DNA of 39,852 nt, from the NCBI GenBank assembly GCA_031257555.1, contig JAIROK010000013.1, forward strand, positions 1 through 39,852, in the 5' to 3' direction. The notes below the pieces were generated by a model. That model was not told the DNA's origin. It saw only the letters and a program-made list of their open reading frames with translations, and ran no database searches. This document shows positions 39,635-39,852 of this stretch, one piece after another (position 1 is the first letter of the stretch; every line of letters starts with the position of its first letter). The stretch comes from Campylobacteraceae bacterium. GTDB taxonomy: Bacteria > Campylobacterota > Campylobacteria > Campylobacterales > Campylobacteraceae. Both the position numbers and the translations under genes were made by a program.

Positions 39635-39852
39635 ATGCGAGGCTACAAAGTATTTGCAGGAACAGCCAATGTTGAATTTGCCAAACAGGTGGCAAAAAAC
39701 CTCTCTCTCCCGCTCTCCGACGCGCAGGTTCATACTTTCAGCGATGGCGAGATAAGCGTTCAAATCAGCGAAAGCGTACGCGGAAAAGATATATTTATCA
39801 TACAATCTACCTGTTCTCCCGCAAACAACAATCTCATGGAACTTCTTATACT
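39635..39852 (+). CDS. prs: Ribose-phosphate pyrophosphokinase Prs, N-terminal part (3' end outside window)
   Basis: The first 72 codons of PRPP synthetase. MRGYKVFAGTANVEFAKQVA is followed by FSDGEISVQISESVRGKDIF and IIQSTCSPANNNLMELLI, which are standard for the family. The enzyme transfers pyrophosphate from ATP to ribose-5-phosphate for nucleotide, His and Trp synthesis. AAAGGA lies about 10 bases before ATG 39635. The frame is open to the window end. Confidence 0.93.
   Translation, partial: MRGYKVFAGTANVEFAKQVAKNLSLPLSDAQVHTFSDGEISVQISESVRGKDIFIIQSTCSPANNNLMELLI

Noticed and set aside
1-39852. tRNA or rRNA genes
   Set aside because: No cloverleaf-like or rRNA-like GC-richer segment was recognised by eye in any spacer; a covariance-model scan would settle it.

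Overview
The window is about 40 kb of AT-rich chromosome from a Campylobacterota (epsilonproteobacterial) bacterium. This rests on gene order and protein type. The runs rplY-pth-lptG-lysA-pheA-hisC-dxs-perR, ahpC/fdx-ndk-DUF177-rpmF-plsX-fabH, tyrA/bamA and plsY-folB-cosR-fdx-ppx are arranged much as I remember them in Campylobacter jejuni. A sulfur-oxidising relative of the Sulfurovum/Sulfurimonas type is my best guess, but the species cannot be fixed from the sequence alone. No tRNA, rRNA, CRISPR array or prophage was seen.

Layout. Positions 1-3896 hold the end of an AtpZ/AtpI-type gene, a small membrane protein, lpxB, greA, argC and an LpxH-like hydrolase. A gene-free kilobase (3897-4970) carries degenerate palindromic repeats. 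Next come an MTHFR-family gene (minus), serB, and a single 815-codon reading frame that fuses a complete transaldolase to a complete PilT ATPase. After it lie rplY, pth, an LptF/G permease, the lysA-pheA-hisC-dxs amino-acid/isoprenoid run, and perR. In Campylobacter, fliF-fliG-fliH lie between hisC and dxs; here the two genes are 3 bp apart.

From 17.5 to 23 kb there is a secreted CAP-domain protein, the peroxiredoxin ahpC, a divergent ferredoxin, and the ndk-to-fabH lipid/ribosome operon. From 23.1 to 26.6 kb a minus-strand operon reads cysK (broken) - cysE-like - EamA exporter - AlaX tRNA editor. After yaaA, tyrA and bamA, a second minus-strand block (30.7-35.5 kb) reads plsY - folB - CosR/HsrA-like regulator - sensor kinase - ferredoxin - ppx/gppA.

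The last 4 kb is accessory and decaying. It holds an IS element with perfect 36-bp inverted repeats and a nonsense codon in its transposase, an orphan fucosyltransferase-like gene beginning at the IS border, a gamma-carbonic-anhydrase-like gene, a cluster of REP-like repeats, a hemerythrin gene truncated at one of those repeats, and the start of prs.

The genes serve housekeeping metabolism: Lys, Phe/Tyr, His, Arg, Ser and Cys synthesis, phospholipid and lipid A synthesis, outer-membrane assembly and oxidative-stress control. The most unusual items are the Tal-PilT fusion, a CosR-type regulator that keeps its phospho-acceptor and has an adjacent kinase, the missing flagellar block, and the partly decayed cys/AlaX operon.
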